Source: Clitoria ternatea
Taxonomy: Eukaryota; Streptophyta; Magnoliopsida; Fabales; Fabaceae
Assembly: GCA_037962975.1 (NCBI GenBank)
Contig: CM075674.1
Span: 91,342,501-91,406,500, forward strand
Direction: 5' to 3'
Length of the DNA stretch: 64,000 bases
A program made the position numbers and the translations under genes. Under the pieces are notes generated by a model that was given only the letters and a program-made list of their open reading frames with translations, did not search any database and was not told where the DNA came from. This document shows, piece by piece, positions 31,513 through 43,943 of this stretch (the first letter of the stretch is position 1; each line of letters begins with the position of its first letter).

Positions 31513-34267
31513 GGTTCTGCCAAAATCATAAGGTAAGAATAACTTTCTTTTATACTTTTTAGGTTTATTTTGATATCGTTTTAGAAATCTATTATTATAC
31601 TGAATATAATATTATTTTAAGTTACTATTTTAAATAGTAAATTACTATGTCAATAGTAAATTTACTATTGTGAATAGTGAATTACTATTCAAATAGTAAA
31701 ATACTATTACAAATAATAAATTACTATTCAAATAGTGAATTACTATTTAATATTACTATTTACTATTTACTGTGCTATTCACATTTTACTATTTATGGTT
31801 ACTATTTACATTTTACTATTTACTGTTATTATTCACGTTTTACTATTCACGTTTTAAAATTTACCATTTCTGTTTTACGTAGTAATATTTATTTTTATCT
31901 TATGCCTATACTGAGATAAGTTGGTATTAATATTTCTAGAACTCGGAGGTGCAAAACGAACTCACTTTTGGTAGCAATTCAAGGTAAGGGGGGTGAGATA
32001 AGAATATAATATAAAAAGATATAAGAATAATGGGAGGAGTCCCTTACTCCTTTTAAATTTAATAATAATATTATTTTAAAATAATAACTTTTCAACTTAA
32101 AATTAATAATAAATTTAGTATCTTGTACAACTTATTCTGAAATACCTATGCATGGATCTGGATTATTATAACTTATACGGACTGGACTAAACCTACGCAA
32201 GGACTTAAACTTTTATATCCTATATGGACTGAATTAAACCTATGCAAGGACTTGGACTTTTATATTCTATATGGATCAAATTAAACCTATGCAAGGACTT
32301 GGATTATTATGACCTATTTGGACTTACATAGACCTGTGTGAGGAATGGAGTATAAAGACTTAAAATTAAGTTTATTAACTTAAATAACCATTAAACTTTA
32401 AATTATGATATTTATGAATGATAAGTAATTTATTTGATTTGATTATGATTGATAAATTGATATGATTAACAATATTTGATTGTGAGTGATGATATTTAAT
32501 TGTGATTGACAATATATGGTTGTGATTGATATATGATTGTGATTGATGAATGATTGATGACCTTGTGATATGGAGTTTGAGCATATAGCAAGCATGACAG
32601 AAAGTTACAACTCAGTAAGAATTTTCTTACCTTACTCTTTAATTTTTATTCTAAGAGAAAGTATTTTATAATTATTTTAGTCTTTTATTTCTTCATAGAA
32701 ATTATTTTCATTAACTTTATTTTTAATCTCTAGAATAAAATCTAGTATTAAAAAGAAGCTATTTTATGAAAATTAGAGGTTGAAATAATTAATTCTTCAA
32801 TTAAAGAAAATTTTTATAGTTTTAAGTATTCTTAGTTAATGATTTTAAAAATTATTTTCTTTTAGTAATCAAAAGTTTAAAGTAAAATATTTTGGTTTTC
32901 CCTAACGAAATAACTAAAGGATATTTTGTTATAGTTGAGATTTCTAAACTCAATCTCGTTAAGATTCAAATTAAGAAAGATTATGTAAATATGTGAAGTT
33001 TTTAAGAGAAAATTTTGAGATATTTAAGGCTTGGAAACTCAATTTTGGTGAGATCTGAATTCGAAAACTGTACTAAATTTATTTTTGTATAATAGAAGTT
33101 CAAAGAAGAACTTATGGGAATGTACAGTTTATTGAGATAATTTGTGAACCTTATGGTATTTAATAATTGAGTTTCTAAAAGTCTTAACCAACTAAATATG
33201 CGAGTAGTTCATGCATCATGAATCATTAAAGAGAAATAAGATGTGACGTTGCCTGTGGACGAATTATAGAAACCGAGGATACATTAGAGGAGGTTCAAAT
33301 GCGAACCTTAGTATAAGAGGGTGCGGAAGGGTGCTTCAGGGAACCTGGGGTCGTTCCCTAGTATCAGGTACTTTCACAATAAAAACCTTCTTAATCTGAC
33401 TAGTCTCTAAGTGTTTCCATGTCAGTTGAGTTGTTCATATGCCATGAAGGCATTTATGTTATTATTATCCGGAATCATGGATCAGAGTAAACTCTTGGTT
33501 GGCCCAGTGTAAACTAAAACTTTAAGGGCCTACATATATAAACTGAATGAGATAGTATTAAAAGCATTACATGTCATACATGTGATTGTGATATTCTGTG
33601 TGAATGGTTATGAATGAAAGTATGATTGCTATGCGTATGAAAACCCTACATTTATAATTAATTGTGTATGAGATTATGATTGATATTATTTTATTAGTTT
33701 GTGAAAACCCTTATGCTTATGTCTTATCTGTAAAGTATTATATTCTGTTTCTCACTCCTTCTTGTTTGAATTTCTGTGTTCAAAATATATGTGATGTATA
33801 GCTAGTAGCTCAAGATGAAAGGATGTAATTACAAAAGGGTAAAGGGGTCTCATCAGGTGAAGAGATATGACAAGAGTAGGATTCTAAAACCCTATGGTTC
33901 AAGAACTAGGAAATGATTGGTCACGGTTGTAGTAGAGGTATAATTTAGTTTTAGTTTACCTTATTACAATATCAAGTTGGATAATTGTAACAAGGTGAAG
34001 GTTAAATTTTGATAAACCTTATCACTCAGATATAATACTGTAAATCTTTTATCACTTATGATTTCTATAAATTATTTTTGTCATTATGGATAAATATTGA
34101 AAGACGACAATTTTTTTACTTTCAATATTCAAAGGAAATCAGATGTATATACGTCCTTGTATACGCGAGATAAAGAGTGATAAATATATATATCTTTTTA
34201 AAAGTTTTTTTTTTAAAAAAAGCAAGAAGAATACATATATATCTCTTGTATATGAGGGGGTGTAACA
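31513..34267. other. Right segment of the LTR-like element, non-coding
   Basis: Contains ATAGTAAATTACTATT-type inverted short repeats (31590-31870), a 47-bp tandem repeat (32150-32350) and a GC-richer block at 33240-33370. No gene was found. AAGGTAAGAA at 31530 and AAGGTAAGGG at 31980 look like splice donors, but no transcript model can be supported. Confidence 0.55.
32150..32350. repeat. 47-bp tandem repeat
   Basis: GCAAGGACTT-type words start at 32150 (variant), 32197, 32244 and 32291, exactly 47 bp apart, with a weaker fifth copy at 32338. Unit text is of the form ...ATGGACTGAATTAAACCTAT.... Confidence 0.88.
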
Positions 34268-37200
34268 TAGCGGCCAGTGAACAACGGTGGCAAGATTCAA
34301 CGACCAATAGCAACGACAGAGAAAAAAAATAAGGAATGAAGATGAATATAAAGAGAATAGTGTCCTAGTTTTCTGATTGTCTCTCTGTCTCATAAAGAGG
34401 TTTATAAAAAGTAAAAAAAGAGGAAGAGTTTTAGAGAAAAAACGAGGGATGGAAGAGAAAAAACGAGGGATGGAAGATGAATATAAAGATATTAGTGTCC
34501 TAACTTTTGAAATTTAAATTGACAAAAATAACTATAATTTTAACAAAAAAATAATGTTTCTTAGTATCTTCCATTTATATATATATAAAGATAAGCCTGT
34601 CCGCAACCTAAACTTGTGTACAAGATAATTGTCAATCGCCCAAAGTCACCAATTCTATTCCTTTAGACTTTGTGCATGTTGGTGAGTGCATGACTGGATT
34701 CTGCGTTTGTAGTTGGATGGGATCAGTAGTTAACTCACTAATGACTAGATACATTTTCTGAATAGTTTTTCCATTAATGTTGTCAAAGCAGTGTCCCGTT
34801 GGTTGAATGCCGTGTCAACTAATTATTAGTTTAATAAAAATTTAATTTTATAAAAAAAATATAAAATCAATATTAATTTTTAGATTTTTTATTTTTATTG
34901 TTTTATTTTTACAACTAATTATTAAATATATACATAATTCCTTTATTCTTTACTTTTTAGTTTGCGTCACGGAACGAAACGACTTTCTGAATTTGCTTCT
35001 TTTGTTCAATCAACGACTGAAAATGATTTTCTTCCTCTTTTTGGTGAACCATTGTATAATTAAAAGATGTAACATGTACCCATTTCAACCTTTTTTTTCA
35101 CATCTATCTATCTCATTTTGTATCCATTTGGTGTGATAGCTTATGATTTCTTTTGTATCTTTTTAAAAAGTTATTAGAATTGTTAGTGAATATAAAAAAT
35201 ATAGAACTTTCTAATTTTTGTCTATTTGACGTAACTAATTTATAGTTTTTTTAAGATTTTATGACTTTCAAAAGTTACTGGAGCTATTTAATATGACGAA
35301 CACAAGAAATAAACACAAAAAATAAAAAACTTATACCCTCTCCCAACCTTTGAAAAGCTACTTAAGGTAGCTTATAATTTTTCAAAAGTTATAAGTTCTC
35401 TCTTAATTATTTAATTATCATTTTTATATTTTGTTAGTGACAACTTTTATTTCTTACGTAGTTGAAATATCATATATTTTTTTTAAGTCATTTAACACAG
35501 TTTAAGGTTTACCAAACAGTTTTATTCCAATAAACTCCTTAAAAAACTACAAGTTGTGAGTCATGAACTACATAAGTCATAAATCATAACTTATAAACTA
35601 TAAGCTTGTTTTGTCAAATGGATTCATAAGCTCCTAACTTTTGAAAAGTTACTTTTCTAAAACTATAAGTTTTTTTATTAATTGTTTAGTTATTATTATT
35701 ACCATATTACTTTTTTAAATGATAACTTTTATCAATCACATAATTAAAATATTATATATCCTTTCAATTCATATAACATAATTTAAATTAATTTAACAAA
35801 ATAACTCTATTTCAATAAACGTTAAAAAACAATAAACTCTAAACAATTTAAAATGTCATAAGTTATATTAATCTCATTATTTTTTATCTCTAGCCTGAGT
35901 GGTACCAATGCGTGCCAACCTTTATTAATAATTAAAGTCATCGAACCAAACTTACAGATTAGCGGCGGGCACATAAAAAAAAGGACGAACATCTTGAAAG
36001 AAGCATTCCAATGTAACTAGAGATAAAACTTGTCGGAGCACTTTCAACGGACAGTTCTCAGTTTTTTTTACATGATACAATTTTAAAAAAAATATATATA
36101 TGTTAATAAATTTATTAAATAACCTTAAAATACATATTTTTACTATGTTTATTGTCTAGCCTTTTAGTTTAACTTTGTATATCTCTCTTATTATTATTTT
36201 ATCTCTTTGTTATAGTACTATCTCCATTTTAAATACAAGACCCTTTTGAAAAAAATAGTCGCTTAATATAAAATTTTATTTCAAATTTATATGTCATTAA
36301 TTATTTTTAGATTAAAAAGCTCTATTAAATGAGTAACTTACATTGGAGTTTAAAAAGATAATAAATGAATTACATTGCTTAAAATATTTATCTCCTATTA
36401 TAATTGGCTGGCATATATTATTTTCCCCTTATTGACTTTGTCTTTTTATATGGAATACAATTCATTAACTATGATGGAGAGAATGAGTGAGAAGAAAAAA
36501 ATAGTATTCTCAATATTCTTAATTGTAATTCTGGAAAATTACCCTAAATTTCAAACAAAGTCAATAATTAACTAAACTAACTAACTTTCTTAATATTCGT
36601 AAATTAGGTAAAAGGATGGATGGATGTAGTAATTTAATTAAGGATTAAGGGTACAATAAGAAAATACTACCTTTGTTACATTTTATAAGCTCCTATTTTT
36701 AAGGCACATAGTTTTAGGGGAGTAATTATTGTTTTGATTTTTTAAAAATTAGTTTTATCTTTCCAATTGTACCATCATTTAAAGTCAAATTTCATCATCT
36801 TATATTAATTATACAAGCTTGAAAGCATTAAATTCTTAAGGGTAAATTAAAAAAAATATAATAAATATTTTTAATTATTTTCGTAAGGGCTTATAAAAAT
36901 AACACAACTTTTTTATTTTAAAGGCTTACAAAAGGTAATAGAGGGGGTAAGTAATAAATGTTTTCTAGAACTCCTAAAGTGACAGTTAAAAAAAAACAAC
37001 ATTATTTTAAAGTTATGCTAGATAAAATGGAAGGGAGGTAAAACAAATAAATTTTAGTCTCGTAATATACTATTATCTCTGGTTCGGCGGTTCCTAATAT
37101 AAGTAAAAGTAACTACTTTCGCACATATTAAAAATAATTGTTGGAAGTAGTTATTTGCATTAATGTTATCAAATATTTGATGTAATATCCTAAAATATCC

Positions 37201-39053
37201 TTAGTATTATTTGGTAGACAAAAAACATTTAATGACATTGGGAAAGTATGTTTATATTATGAGGCTAAAAAATTCTACTAAAATTTGTTTATATTTAGAA
37301 TTAAAGGTAGTATTTTAAAAAGTATATGTATTTTAAAAATAAATCAACTTGAGGTTCAAGAACTTGCCCGTTATGCACTTATTATTTCACATTTGTTGGG
37401 TAGGATTCCTTTTTGTTTGCTAGAACATTGAAGAAGGAGGCCTTGAAGATATGTTAGATCCTAAAATCTTATAAGCTAGCTTTCAGACAGAAGATCAACT
37501 TGGACAAATCAAAGCTCTCTTGTAGCTAAAATGTGCTTGCTACCATATTTAATAAATTGCAATAGTTGATGGGAGTAAAGGCGGTGGAGAACCATACTAC
37601 GTGTTTGTAGCTAAAATATGCTTGCTACCAGATTTAATAAATTGCAAAACAAATGTTTTAAAGCATCATAAACAAAAAAAGAAAATTGTGTTTAGGATTA
37701 CCTCTAGTTGACATAAGATAAATTCCTCTATCAAAACATTCTTAGCTTCATCCTTTGGGATTCCACGTGAGCACTCCCACCAAAAACTGAACCTCTGAAT
37801 GCTAGTCCAAAATCTTCAGCCCTCACAACACTTATGAGAATGTGAGTAATCTTTTAGGATGAGTAGTTGCTTATGAGCATCTCATGCTCTATATATAGGC
37901 TCAGGTTTGATCTAATAAACTCTCTATAAAGATTGGGCTCCTGACTCATTCTGAATGAGTTAGGTCCAATAGCTTTATGTTAGTCCAACTAAAATAAAAA
38001 CTATCATATGGTGGGCTTACTCTATGTGTGTAACCCTATAGGTAAAATATCTGGTCATATTAATAATAAATTATTTTATTATTAATATAAAATAAGAGCC
38101 ACGTCTAGTGACCCATCATTATTTTGGAATATTATTTATCATTGACATAACCTATAAGTAATAATTGTAAAGGCCTCGATTAACTAGGACAATCCTTCAC
38201 ACTAGATTTGCCCTACTTAACTAAGATGTTACTTAATTTGTAAAAAATTATGTAAAGATTTTTTTTGTACGAAGATAGTGAGGTGGATTTAAAACATTCC
38301 CATATAAATCAAATTGCTGCATGGTTTTCAATAGTACAATCATACTCTGAAAGGAAAAAGGTGCACATAGACTCCCATAAATACATACAAAGCATCCTAT
38401 ACATAAGACCTATAAAAGATAAAATCCTCACCCCTAATCTTAGTCAAAAGAGACAGAGACCTTGGACTATCATCACTAGTTGGCTCGAACCTCCCATGGG
38501 TATGGTGGGATCTTCCTCGGGATCTTCCTCACTGGTCTCTACCATAGCCTTTCCTGCTTCCACATTTTCTTGTGCCTTCTTGTCCATAGGCTTGTACTCA
38601 AGAGTGGGGGAACAGGTCCTTGCCCTTGGCATGAGTGGCTTAGGCTCCGAGTAGAAGTTCATCTCTCCTGACACCGGTGGGAGGACGTCTTCCACTAAAT
38701 ACTTATGATCTTCTAACCGAAACGCATGAGGTGAATCTTCATAATGTTGTACGGAACATTACCCCGATAATGGCTTTTCCCTTCGAACTCATTCATTATT
38801 CTAAAAAACACAAAGAAAAAGAAACCACAAACAAGAAAGGTAAGTATATCTAACCCAAACCTTGTTGGTTGTACATATAATGGTGCCCCTGTTACACGTG
38901 ACAGTTCACATAGCCAACTTCAACCAATTTGCTACCTATTACTAGCATTTGATCACTATTTCATCATCACTAGTCTAGCATCAAAACAAAACCAATACAC
39001 AATCATTATCATACCATACATATTCCAATGCCACAGTACAACTAATAGATGAC
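34268..39053. other. AT-rich intergenic region
   Basis: Begins with the right TAGCG duplication (34268-34272). No convincing gene. Bases 35340-35830 hold two diverged copies of a CTTTTGAAAAGTTAC...ATAACTTTTAT block about 290 bp apart. Bases 37511-37555 and 37604-37650 are a near-identical direct repeat (GTAGCTAAAAT...ATTTAATAAATTGCAA). Bases 37860-38200 are LTR-like in texture, but no ends or partner were found. Confidence 0.55.
38444..38760 (-). pseudogene. Unrecognised coding fragment
   Basis: The minus strand carries a coding-looking segment: a methionine-initiated 83-codon frame from 38695 (MEDVLPPVSGEMNFYSEPKP, then acidic DPEEDP). In-frame sense further upstream includes GKSHYRGNVPYNIMKI and is broken by a stop. 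Composition is less AT-rich than its surroundings. I do not recognise the family. It may be a fragment of an element ORF. Confidence 0.3.
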
Positions 39054-41151
39054 TGTCGCGACCTAAATCGCAGCGGGAGGCCGACCGTAAAAAGAAAATA
39101 AGCCTTCCTGAGTTCCCTCAGGAAACCGTGGAGTCGCCACTAATGTTTTTAAGGTAAAACATCAGAAAAAACCTAACGTGAAGGTACTAGTCCTAAATTA
39201 AGATTTTAAGTTCGGGAGTCTAATTACAGGTGGGGAAGGTATTAGCACCCCACACTGTCCGTTTTAAACGGTTACCCTAAATTGTTTAAGTTTGAATAAT
39301 CCTACTACTTTATAATTTAAACCTCTTAGAGATGCCGTATGGATATGTTGTTGATTTAATGATTTTTAAAATTATAAATTTTACGATTAACAGGACGTCT
39401 CGTCCAAATTAATCCAGTTATCATTAAAAGCATGATGATTTTATTTTTACTAGTAAAAGGGATATATTTTTTAAAATTTGGGCCCGACAGGAATATTGTT
39501 CCCGCTCCTACGTATTCCCCAAGCGTTAGGGGAAATCAGGGTTATGTAGTTCTTTGGGTTATTAAAAAAACGAAGTAAGTTATTTTTTTTAAAAAAAAAG
39601 AAAACCTTGGGGTTTTATTAGTTTTATTATATTTTTAGAGAGAAATTTAATAATCCTGATTGATTTAAGAATGAGAGGTTTATTCAAAGACCTAGATTAA
39701 TAGGACGTCTCGTCCAATGAATCTATAAAGATATTTTGATTTTTGTTATATTATCGATATTATTAAAGTGTTTTATGGTCTATATTATTTTAAAAAATTT
39801 AACATAGATTGACAGGATGTCTTGTCCAAAAAATCTATAAAGACCCTAAATTTGTTATCAAAAATATCTTTATGGTTGAAATTAATTTTGAAATAATTAA
39901 AGGTTTATAATTATTTGAAAACTTTGGCCAACAGGACGTCTCGTCCAAATTGATCCCTAATATGAATATATTAATTTTCGTTACTTATTGGCATCACTAG
40001 AATATTTTAGGGTCTAGAAATTAAACATGGGTTAATTGAACGTCTTGTTTAAATTAATCCTAACATAAGAATTTTAATTTTAGGCACATACCAATATTAA
40101 TTTTACTATCTATTTTTATGAGTGTAATACTCTAAACTTGACTAATAGCTAACATTGATAGGTACTGTATGATACTAATCATTAGAATTTTTCTGAAGAG
40201 AAAAGGATTTCATAATTTAATTCTTTAAGAAACTAGGATTACGTTCAAACATAACAAGAAAATTAAAGAGAAAAGAAAGAGATACCTAGAGTTGTCAAAT
40301 TTTTTGCGTTAATGGCAAAGTTCAATTTGCGTGAATGTGCCGCAGGTGTATGCGTTCTTATATATACTTCCCTCTCCCTGCTCGTTATTTTATTCTCCAC
40401 GTGAATGCTATATACGCTTTGTGAATTGCTTTTGTTCTCTTCCTCTGTGGCATGTGAATCCTCCAATATATATTTCTAATGCATGGCCTGCACCTTAATT
40501 GCCTTTTCTCTTTTTCTTGATCCCTTGCGTGAATGGTATATATAATGCTCAATTTTTCATCCCCCCCTGATTCACGTTCCTCACTTTTATATATATTCAA
40601 TTTCCTTTATCTTTTAGCATTTAATGTGAATAGATAAAAAAATCTGATTCCTTTCCTCTCCTCTTATCTCTTTAGCGTTAAATATATATATAATAATAAT
40701 TCTGTTATCACTTTTGTGAAATCTGTGCCTTTTTCCTTATCTCATAACATTAGATACGGTTAGCTTAGTTATAAAACCTGAATTTGATTTTTATAATTAA
40801 AAAAACCTTATCACATTCTACATAATATATTTAAAACTTTATCTCATCTTATTTTTAAAAAAAACTCTATCTCTCTCTTTCTCTAATCTTCTAAAATTTT
40901 ATCCCTCATGAAATTCAACTTTCAAACTCTCTTCTTGAATTTTAAAATTTTCTAAGTCTAGAATTTAAAAATTTATGGTTCTGGTAACGATTTAAAATTT
41001 AAAAATCAAAGCCCAAATCAATAATTTGAAATTCAAACAAGCCCATAGGTTCACTTTTTTTCTAAAAGAATTTTTTATTTTTGGTATTTTTTATTATTTA
41101 TTATTTTTTTTGAAAATTTTAAATGGGCCCGGACAAAATTGGGTAGCAACA
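39054..41151 (-). repeat. 3' LTR of element B (2098 bp)
   Basis: Starts TGTCGCGACCTAAATCGC, closely like the LTR start of element A (8312), and ends GGGTAGCAACA. Contains at least five GGACGTCT(C/T)GTCC-type motifs (39391, 39700, 39810, 39930, 40040). TATATAAG at about 40357-40365 on the minus strand is a candidate TATA box. The five bases outside (39049-39053) are ATGAC. Confidence 0.85.
40357..40366 (-). promoter_or_regulatory. Candidate TATA box in LTR of element B
   Basis: The minus strand reads GTATATATAAGAACGC. Other TATATA words occur nearby, so this is only the likeliest. Confidence 0.35.
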
Positions 41152-41176
41152 GCTTGCCCCTCTTTACTTTTCTCTT
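41152..41176 (-). other. Polypurine tract of element B
   Basis: The minus strand reads AGTAAAGAGGGGCAAGC directly before the LTR start TGTTGCTACCC. Confidence 0.8.
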
Positions 41177-41249
41177 ACTGAGTTGTAGTAATAGATAAGT
41201 AAAGACAGTGCGAAACAATTTTGTCCAGGGCGCCCACTTTAAAGAATGT

Positions 41250-42110
41250 TATGTTTGACGACGAAGAAATTAAAATGGTGCCTCACTCGGCGACTGAAAA
41301 TTTAAATGATGCCATGTTTGGCGACAAGAAAGTAAAAGAGTGCCCCGCTCGGTGATTGGAAATTAAAGAGCCATGTTCGGCTCTAGGAAAATAAAATGAT
41401 GCCCCGCTTGGCAATTGAAATGGTGCCCCACTTGGCAACTGAAAAGTAAAATGGTGCCCCGCTCGGCGACTGAAAATTTAAATGATGCCATGTTTGGCGA
41501 CAGGAAAGTAAAATGGTGCCCCGCTTAGCTACTGGAAAGTAAAATTGTGCCTCGTTCGACGATTGGAAAGTAAAATAATGCCCCGCTCGGCAATTAAAAT
41601 GGTGCCCCGCTTGGCAACTGAAAAGTAAAATGGTGCCCTGTTCGGCGACTGAAAATTTAAATGATGCCATGTTTGGCGACAGAAAAGTAAAATGGTGCCC
41701 CGCTCGGCTACTGGAAATTAAAAGAGTGCCCCGCTCGGCGACTGGAAGTTTAAAAGATGCCATGTTCGGCTCTAGGAAAATAAAATGATGCCCCACTCGG
41801 TAATTAAAATGGTGCCCCGCTTGGCAACTGAAAAGTAAAATGGTGCCCCGTTCGGCGACTGAAAATTTAAATGATTCCATGTTTGGTGACAGGAAAGTAA
41901 AACGGTGCCCCGCTCGGCTACTGGAAATTAAAAGAGTGCCCCGCTCGGTGACTGGAAGTTTAAAAGATGCCATGTTCGGCTCTAGGAAAATAAAATGATG
42001 CCCCGCTCAGCAATTAAAATGGTGCCCCATTTGGCAATTGAAAAGTAAAATGGTGTCCCGCTCGGCTTACTGAAAATTTAAAATATGCCATATTCGGCGA
42101 CAAGAAATTA
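41250..42110. repeat. ~30-bp minisatellite of element B with 210-bp higher-order repeat
   Basis: Monomers like AAGTAAAATGGTGCCCCGCT repeat about every 30 bp. Variants recur every 210 bp: TTGGCAA(C/T)TG at 41611, 41821 and 42031, and TCTAGGAAAA at 41771 and 41981. An earlier copy is one monomer shorter (41432, 41382; spacing 179). The array has the same position relative to the polypurine tract as the array of element A. The monomers align with each other (AAGTAAA..., ...GATGCC / ...GGTGCC, CGG, CTGGA). Confidence 0.9.
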
Positions 42111-42208
42111 AAAACAAGTTTGAAATCCGGGGAGAAACCTTTAGAGCTGCAATCTTTATAGATTTTAGGTTTATACTCATAGGTGAAATGGATGAACAAG
42201 GTGATTTT

Positions 42209-43943
42209 TGATGCTAAATCTCTGAGTCATTAACTTGGTGTGTAATTCTCAGAGGATTTATTCTTTGGCAAGCGCACCAGTCATTAAAATTGTATTATAT
42301 TTGATCGTCCCACAGGGATTGTGGTAAGTACCTCAATCTTGGACAGATACAAGCTGAACCAACACAATGATCAAAGGATTCATTCAGTTTTTGTTAATTT
42401 TATACTTTCTAAGTTTTTATATTTTTTAGAGACAGTATTAAGGATGAAATACGATTGATAAGAGAGGTTAGGATTGCTTCAGTTTACAACTTCATCAAGA
42501 AAATGCAATTGAGGTTCAATCGAGTTCAAACACCAAGAGGACAATCCGCAAGTGGTTATTCCCTAATTCCTTAGGTGAAAAATGCTAACTTTTATGCATC
42601 AAACCTTAATCCCTTAAGTGCTCGATTAACATACGAATCTAATGCGAAATTGGAGGTTGAACTCTAACTATTCACCTAATTACTAGGCCTAAATTAGTTA
42701 GAAAGCTGGAAGTTACCTAAGCTTCAACCATGATTCCTCACTGGTGAAGTTCTTTATCAGATCTGGATTTGTCAATCCAGCAAAGCAGATCTACTCCTCA
42801 GCTCGTTCTCCTCAGGATCTAGAAGTCAACTTCCTCAATACACCTTCAAGATTCCATCGCAACCCTTCGCAATCCCAACCTTAGGGACTTAGAAATCCAT
42901 CGACATTGGTTCTATCGAAGAAAGTTGGAAAGACATGGATGAGAGAGTTTAGAGAGCGAAAGGAATTAGAGAGATGTTGGAAATGGAAAATGAATTGTAT
43001 TCTATGTACTCTGTTCTCTGATGTTGTTACAGAATATGTACAAGCATATATATAGGCATCTACCTAACTAACTAACTAATTACATAATTACGGAATAACT
43101 AACTAATTACAGCTCAGCTCTTAACAAATTACAGTTCAGCATTAGCTAATAACAGCTCAGCACTTAAATTACAAAGGTACAAAAGTAAGAGGGAAGGCAG
43201 TATGAACAGCACTGGTGCCGAGTGTCTCTATGGAGGGAACAGTCGGTGTTTAAACAACTTGCCTTCATGCTTGAGCGTGAAGGACTCTCGCTTGAGCGCG
43301 AAAGACTCTCGCTTGAGCGCGAAAGACTCTCGCTTGAGCGCGAAAGACTCTCGCTTGAGCGGCTTCGAAATATGCACTGTAGTATCGCTTTCTTAGCTTA
43401 AGCGTGATGGAGAAGCTTAGGCGAGAGTGATATTTTGGAGTCACGCTTGAGCGTGAGCTTGCTCGCTTGAGCGTTATGGATTATTCAATCAGCATTCTGA
43501 AGTTGACGCATTTTTCGATCGGTGCTTTTAAAGTCTCGCTCGGGTTCTTCATGCAATATTCGGTTCCCTGTTGCGGTCGGTTTCTTGAAGCATTTCCCAG
43601 TCAGACTTTTGGAGTTTCACTCGGATTTGTGAAATCTTACTCGGATTTTTAGAATTTCACTCGGATTTTCCTTCTTAGCTTGAGCGCAACCTGTTCCTGC
43701 AACAATAAACACATAACTGCCTAGCATTTGTATGCTGGCTGCTTAGTGAAATTGTAAATAATCATAAACTCTTAACTAATTAATGTTTTTAACTGTTTTC
43801 TTACATAAATAAACACTTTTGAAATAAATAACTAAAACACGAATTATTAACAAATTATTAAATAATAAAGTCAAAACTAAACAATAATTAATGAATTATG
43901 TTAAATAAAAGGTGAAATAATTAAGTCTTTTCAAGACTTATCA
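42209..43943 (-). repeat. 3' LTR of Athila element (1735 bp)
   Basis: TGATGCTAAATC...CAAGACTTATCA. It holds four copies of a 21-bp unit (GACTCTCGCTTGAGCGCGAAA, 43267-43360), three TTTCACTCGGATTT-like words (43613-43672) and a TATATATAG candidate TATA box (43047-43055, minus). Confidence 0.95.

Larger units (their letters stand above)
12795..34267. mobile_element. ~3.8-kb solo-LTR-like element split by a CACTA and a Sirevirus insertion
   Basis: TAGCG at 12790-12794 is followed by TGTAACATCTC. At the far side, TGTAACA is followed by TAGCG at 34268-34272. TG...CA ends with a 5-bp duplication are the mark of an LTR retroelement insertion. Removing the CACTA and the Sirevirus with their duplications leaves 12795-13414, 21203-21629 and 31513-34267, about 3.8 kb. 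There is no gag or pol in these segments and no primer binding site or polypurine tract that I can identify, so a solo LTR is the simplest reading. TGTAAC starts and LTRs of this size occur in plant chromoviruses (Tekay/Del), but that assignment is a guess. Confidence 0.6.

Noticed and set aside
31530..31990. Splice-donor-like GTAAGAA and GTAAGGG sites suggesting a non-coding transcript
   Set aside because: Too little to support a gene model without transcript data.
34139..34393. 84-codon minus-strand frame next to the TAGCG duplication
   Set aside because: It crosses the end of the LTR-like element. When the two flanks are considered together there is no extended frame or known family.
37860..38230. 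Possible solo LTR
   Set aside because: Texture is LTR-like, but I could not find TG...CA ends with a duplication or a second copy.
41383..42199. 196-codon frame over the element B array
   Set aside because: Same reason: a ~30-bp repeat read through, no start or domain.
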